Source: an uncultured Sulfolobales archaeon
GTDB taxonomy: Archaea > Thermoproteota > Thermoprotei_A > Sulfolobales > Desulfurococcaceae
Assembly: GCA_938003605.1 (NCBI GenBank)
Contig: CALKYD010000067.1
Coordinates: 1 to 6,473, forward strand
DNA length: 6,473 nt
Reading direction: 5' to 3'
Shown here: positions 5,083 through 6,473 of the stretch, piece after piece
Layout: each line of letters begins with the position of its first letter
How positions within the stretch are numbered: the stretch's first letter is position 1
Made by a program: the position numbers and the translations under genes
Notes under the pieces: model-generated
Databases searched by the model: none
The model's input: only the letters and a program-made list of their open reading frames with translations
Told to the model about the DNA's origin: nothing

Positions 5083-5811
5083 TTGGCTGAACTGCTTCGC
5101 GTTGAAGGAGTTTCAGTAGCCGTTGATGATGCAGCTATAGTTAGGGATTCTTCTCTAGAGGTAGGTAGAGGCGAAATAGCTGTATTGATGGGGCCTAATG
5201 GCAGTGGGAAGTCAACTCTGCTGAAAGCTATAGCAGGCCTACCTGAATACAGAGTTGTTAGTGGAAGAATCACTTACTGCGGGAAAGACATAACTCAGCT
5301 AGAGCCGTGGAATAGGGCTAGAATGGGAATAGCGCTTGCATTTCAAAACCCCCCAAAGATCTATTTAAAGGTTGGGAATCTTATAGATAGGCTGTCGAAA
5401 ATCTATGGATCAACAGATCTTGTGAGCGATGTTGTAAATGGGCTGAAGCTATGTCAGCTGATCAACAGAGATCTTTACTCAGGCTTTAGCGGAGGAGAAA
5501 TTAGGAGAGTTGAACTAGCGCTAACAATACTCATGAGGCCAAAGCTAGCTCTACTAGATGAACCAGATAGCGGCGTTGACATAGACAGCATTAAGAGCAT
5601 AGCTATGTACATAAATAGGCTGGCTGAAGAAAACGTTGGAGTACTAATAGTTACTCACACAGGCTACATACTTAAATACATTGAAAACCTTGGCAGAGGG
5701 TATGTAATGATTGATGGAAGGATCGTTTATAGCGCGCCATCATACGAAGTGGTAAAGAAAGTAATGGTGAGCGGCTATGAAGAGTTCAATAAGATGGGTG
5801 GCGTGAGTTGA
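5083..5811 (+). CDS. sufC: Fe-S cluster assembly ATPase SufC
   Basis: SufC is the ABC-type ATPase that drives conformational change of the SufB/SufD scaffold during [Fe-S] assembly in the cytoplasm. The 242 residues contain Walker A GPNGSGKST (37-45), the Q-loop Q88 in LAFQNPP, the ABC signature FSGGE (135-139) followed by IRRVELALTIL, Walker B LALLDEPDSGVDID (155-168) and the H-loop THT (191-193). DEPDSGVDID is close to the SufC-specific DExDSGLDID, and GYEEF near the C-terminus is typical of the family, so this is not a transporter ATPase; no membrane segment is present or nearby. The start is TTG at 5083; a nearby ATG at 5075 is in another frame and reaches a stop after 14 codons. Its stop overlaps the following SufB/D-family gene by 4 nt (TTGA), suggesting translational coupling. 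Confidence 0.95.
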   Translation: MAELLRVEGVSVAVDDAAIVRDSSLEVGRGEIAVLMGPNGSGKSTLLKAIAGLPEYRVVSGRITYCGKDITQLEPWNRARMGIALAFQNPPKIYLKVGNLIDRLSKIYGSTDLVSDVVNGLKLCQLINRDLYSGFSGGEIRRVELALTILMRPKLALLDEPDSGVDIDSIKSIAMYINRLAEENVGVLIVTHTGYILKYIENLGRGYVMIDGRIVYSAPSYEVVKKVMVSGYEEFNKMGGVS

Positions 5812-6473
5812 GTACAACCATTAGTATGGCAGAACTATTGAAGAAAGCTTTAAGTAAAGCTAGTTCAATGGGGATTGAAGTAACTAGGCAGGGCTCATTG
5901 ATACTGAATGAGCAGACAGCCTTCAAACTCATCTCTAAGCTCTTCGAGGAACTCGGAGTAATATACTTAGGTATAAAGGAGGCTGCGAGAGAGCACCCAG
6001 ATCTTGTGGAGAAGTATGGGTTAAAGAAAGTAAGGGTGGATTTAAGGGAAGTAGATAACGGCATATTCATCTACGTACCCAAGAACATTAGGCTTATCGA
6101 CCCAGTGTACAACTGCTTTGTACTAGCGAGCAAGGGTTTTGTACAAAGAGTATACAATCTAATTGTAGTAGACGACGGCAGTGAAGCCATTGGCGTAACA
6201 GGGTGCCTCTCACTAGTTCATGAAGCAATACACTCAAGCCATGAGGAAGTCTATGTAGGTGAAGGATCTAAATACTACAGGATCATGGTCCATAACTGGC
6301 TGCCGAGAGTCGTTGTTTCAGCAGTAAAAAGGATTACATTAATGAGTAAAGCCAACTACTACGATTACTACGTTAATTCAACTAGCTTAGATAGAATGAG
6401 CTTCATTACTGAAGTGTTTCACGAAGGGGAGGGAAGCTCGTCTAGAATAGATCAAGTGGTCATAGGCTCTGAG
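5808..6473 (+). CDS. SufB/SufD-family Fe-S assembly scaffold protein (partial, C-terminus outside window)
   Basis: The frame stays open for 222 codons to the window end. GVIYLGIKEAAREHPDLVEKYG, VPKNIRLIDPVYNCF, the VQRVYNLIVVDDGSEAIGVTGC stretch and HSSHEEVYVGEGSKYYRIMVHNW follow the order of the SufB core entry: a strand leading into A-xx-EHPELV-KKY, the VPKGV strand, the region ending in EGC, then the LH-xx-VE and Y-xxx-QNW strands that begin the beta-helix. The N-terminus is much shorter than in bacterial SufB and lacks its long KNEPEW-type segment, resembling the compact SufB-like proteins of archaeal SufBC systems. SufB versus SufD cannot be settled, because the conserved C-terminal cluster and dimer residues lie outside the window. 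The start is TTG at 5808 within the sufC stop (4-nt overlap), with GGTGG 7-11 nt upstream; ATG at 5826 is the alternative but lacks a ribosome binding site. Confidence 0.85.
   Translation, partial: MSTTISMAELLKKALSKASSMGIEVTRQGSLILNEQTAFKLISKLFEELGVIYLGIKEAAREHPDLVEKYGLKKVRVDLREVDNGIFIYVPKNIRLIDPVYNCFVLASKGFVQRVYNLIVVDDGSEAIGVTGCLSLVHEAIHSSHEEVYVGEGSKYYRIMVHNWLPRVVVSAVKRITLMSKANYYDYYVNSTSLDRMSFITEVFHEGEGSSSRIDQVVIGSE

Noticed and set aside
5075..5119. ATG at 5075 as the start of sufC or of a leader peptide
   Set aside because: It is in a different frame from sufC and stops after 14 codons. The GAGGGATGAG around it works better as the ribosome binding site for TTG 5083. A leader peptide has no support.
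5786..6070. 94-residue minus-strand reading frame over the sufC-sufB/D junction
   Set aside because: It is antisense to two clearly recognisable coding regions and has no domain.

Overview
The window looks like a chromosomal segment of a thermophilic archaeon, most probably a crenarchaeote (Thermoproteota). The evidence is Nob1, an archaeal-type Trm5, a PUA-containing archaeal NSUN protein, archaeal TATA-like boxes, very short or absent leaders, a tRNA gene without encoded CCA, and heavy AGG/AGA and ATA codon use. Genes are packed with small overlaps, and TTG is the usual start codon: clear in five of eight genes and possible in a sixth. I cannot name the genus from sequence alone.

Layout. 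Positions 1-486 (-) hold the N-terminal part of a Trm5-type tRNA m1G37 methyltransferase, cut by the window edge. A 167-bp divergent promoter region follows. Positions 654-1469 and 1462-1992 (+) are an overlapping pair: an NAD kinase and the rRNA-maturation endonuclease Nob1. An NSUN-type RNA m5C methyltransferase (1976 to about 3124, -) converges on Nob1 with a 17-nt overlap. Between its promoter and a tRNA-Arg(UCU) gene (3297-3371, +) lies what I read as an unannotated C/D box 2'-O-methylation guide RNA (about 3195-3257, +). Positions 3464-4956 (-) hold a two-gene unit: an MDP-1-like HAD phosphatase followed by MoaA. A second divergent promoter separates it from a suf unit on the + strand: sufC (5083-5811) and a SufB/SufD-family scaffold gene (5808 to the window end, partial), joined by a 4-nt overlap.

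Themes. The left half is rich in RNA maturation: Trm5 (tRNA position 37), Nob1 (16S 3' end), NSUN (RNA m5C), a guide sRNA and a tRNA. The right half concerns cofactors: MoaA is an Fe-S radical SAM enzyme of molybdopterin/tungstopterin synthesis, and SufC with SufB/D builds Fe-S clusters. The most interesting item is the sRNA. One guide is complementary to the universally conserved 16S decoding-site segment around A1492/A1493. The other fits the anticodon loop of a tRNA-Val(CAC), with the predicted methylation at wobble C34. The gene would thus act on both sides of codon recognition. Boxes and guides were read directly from the sequence; the targets come from memory of conserved RNA sequences and are not in the window.
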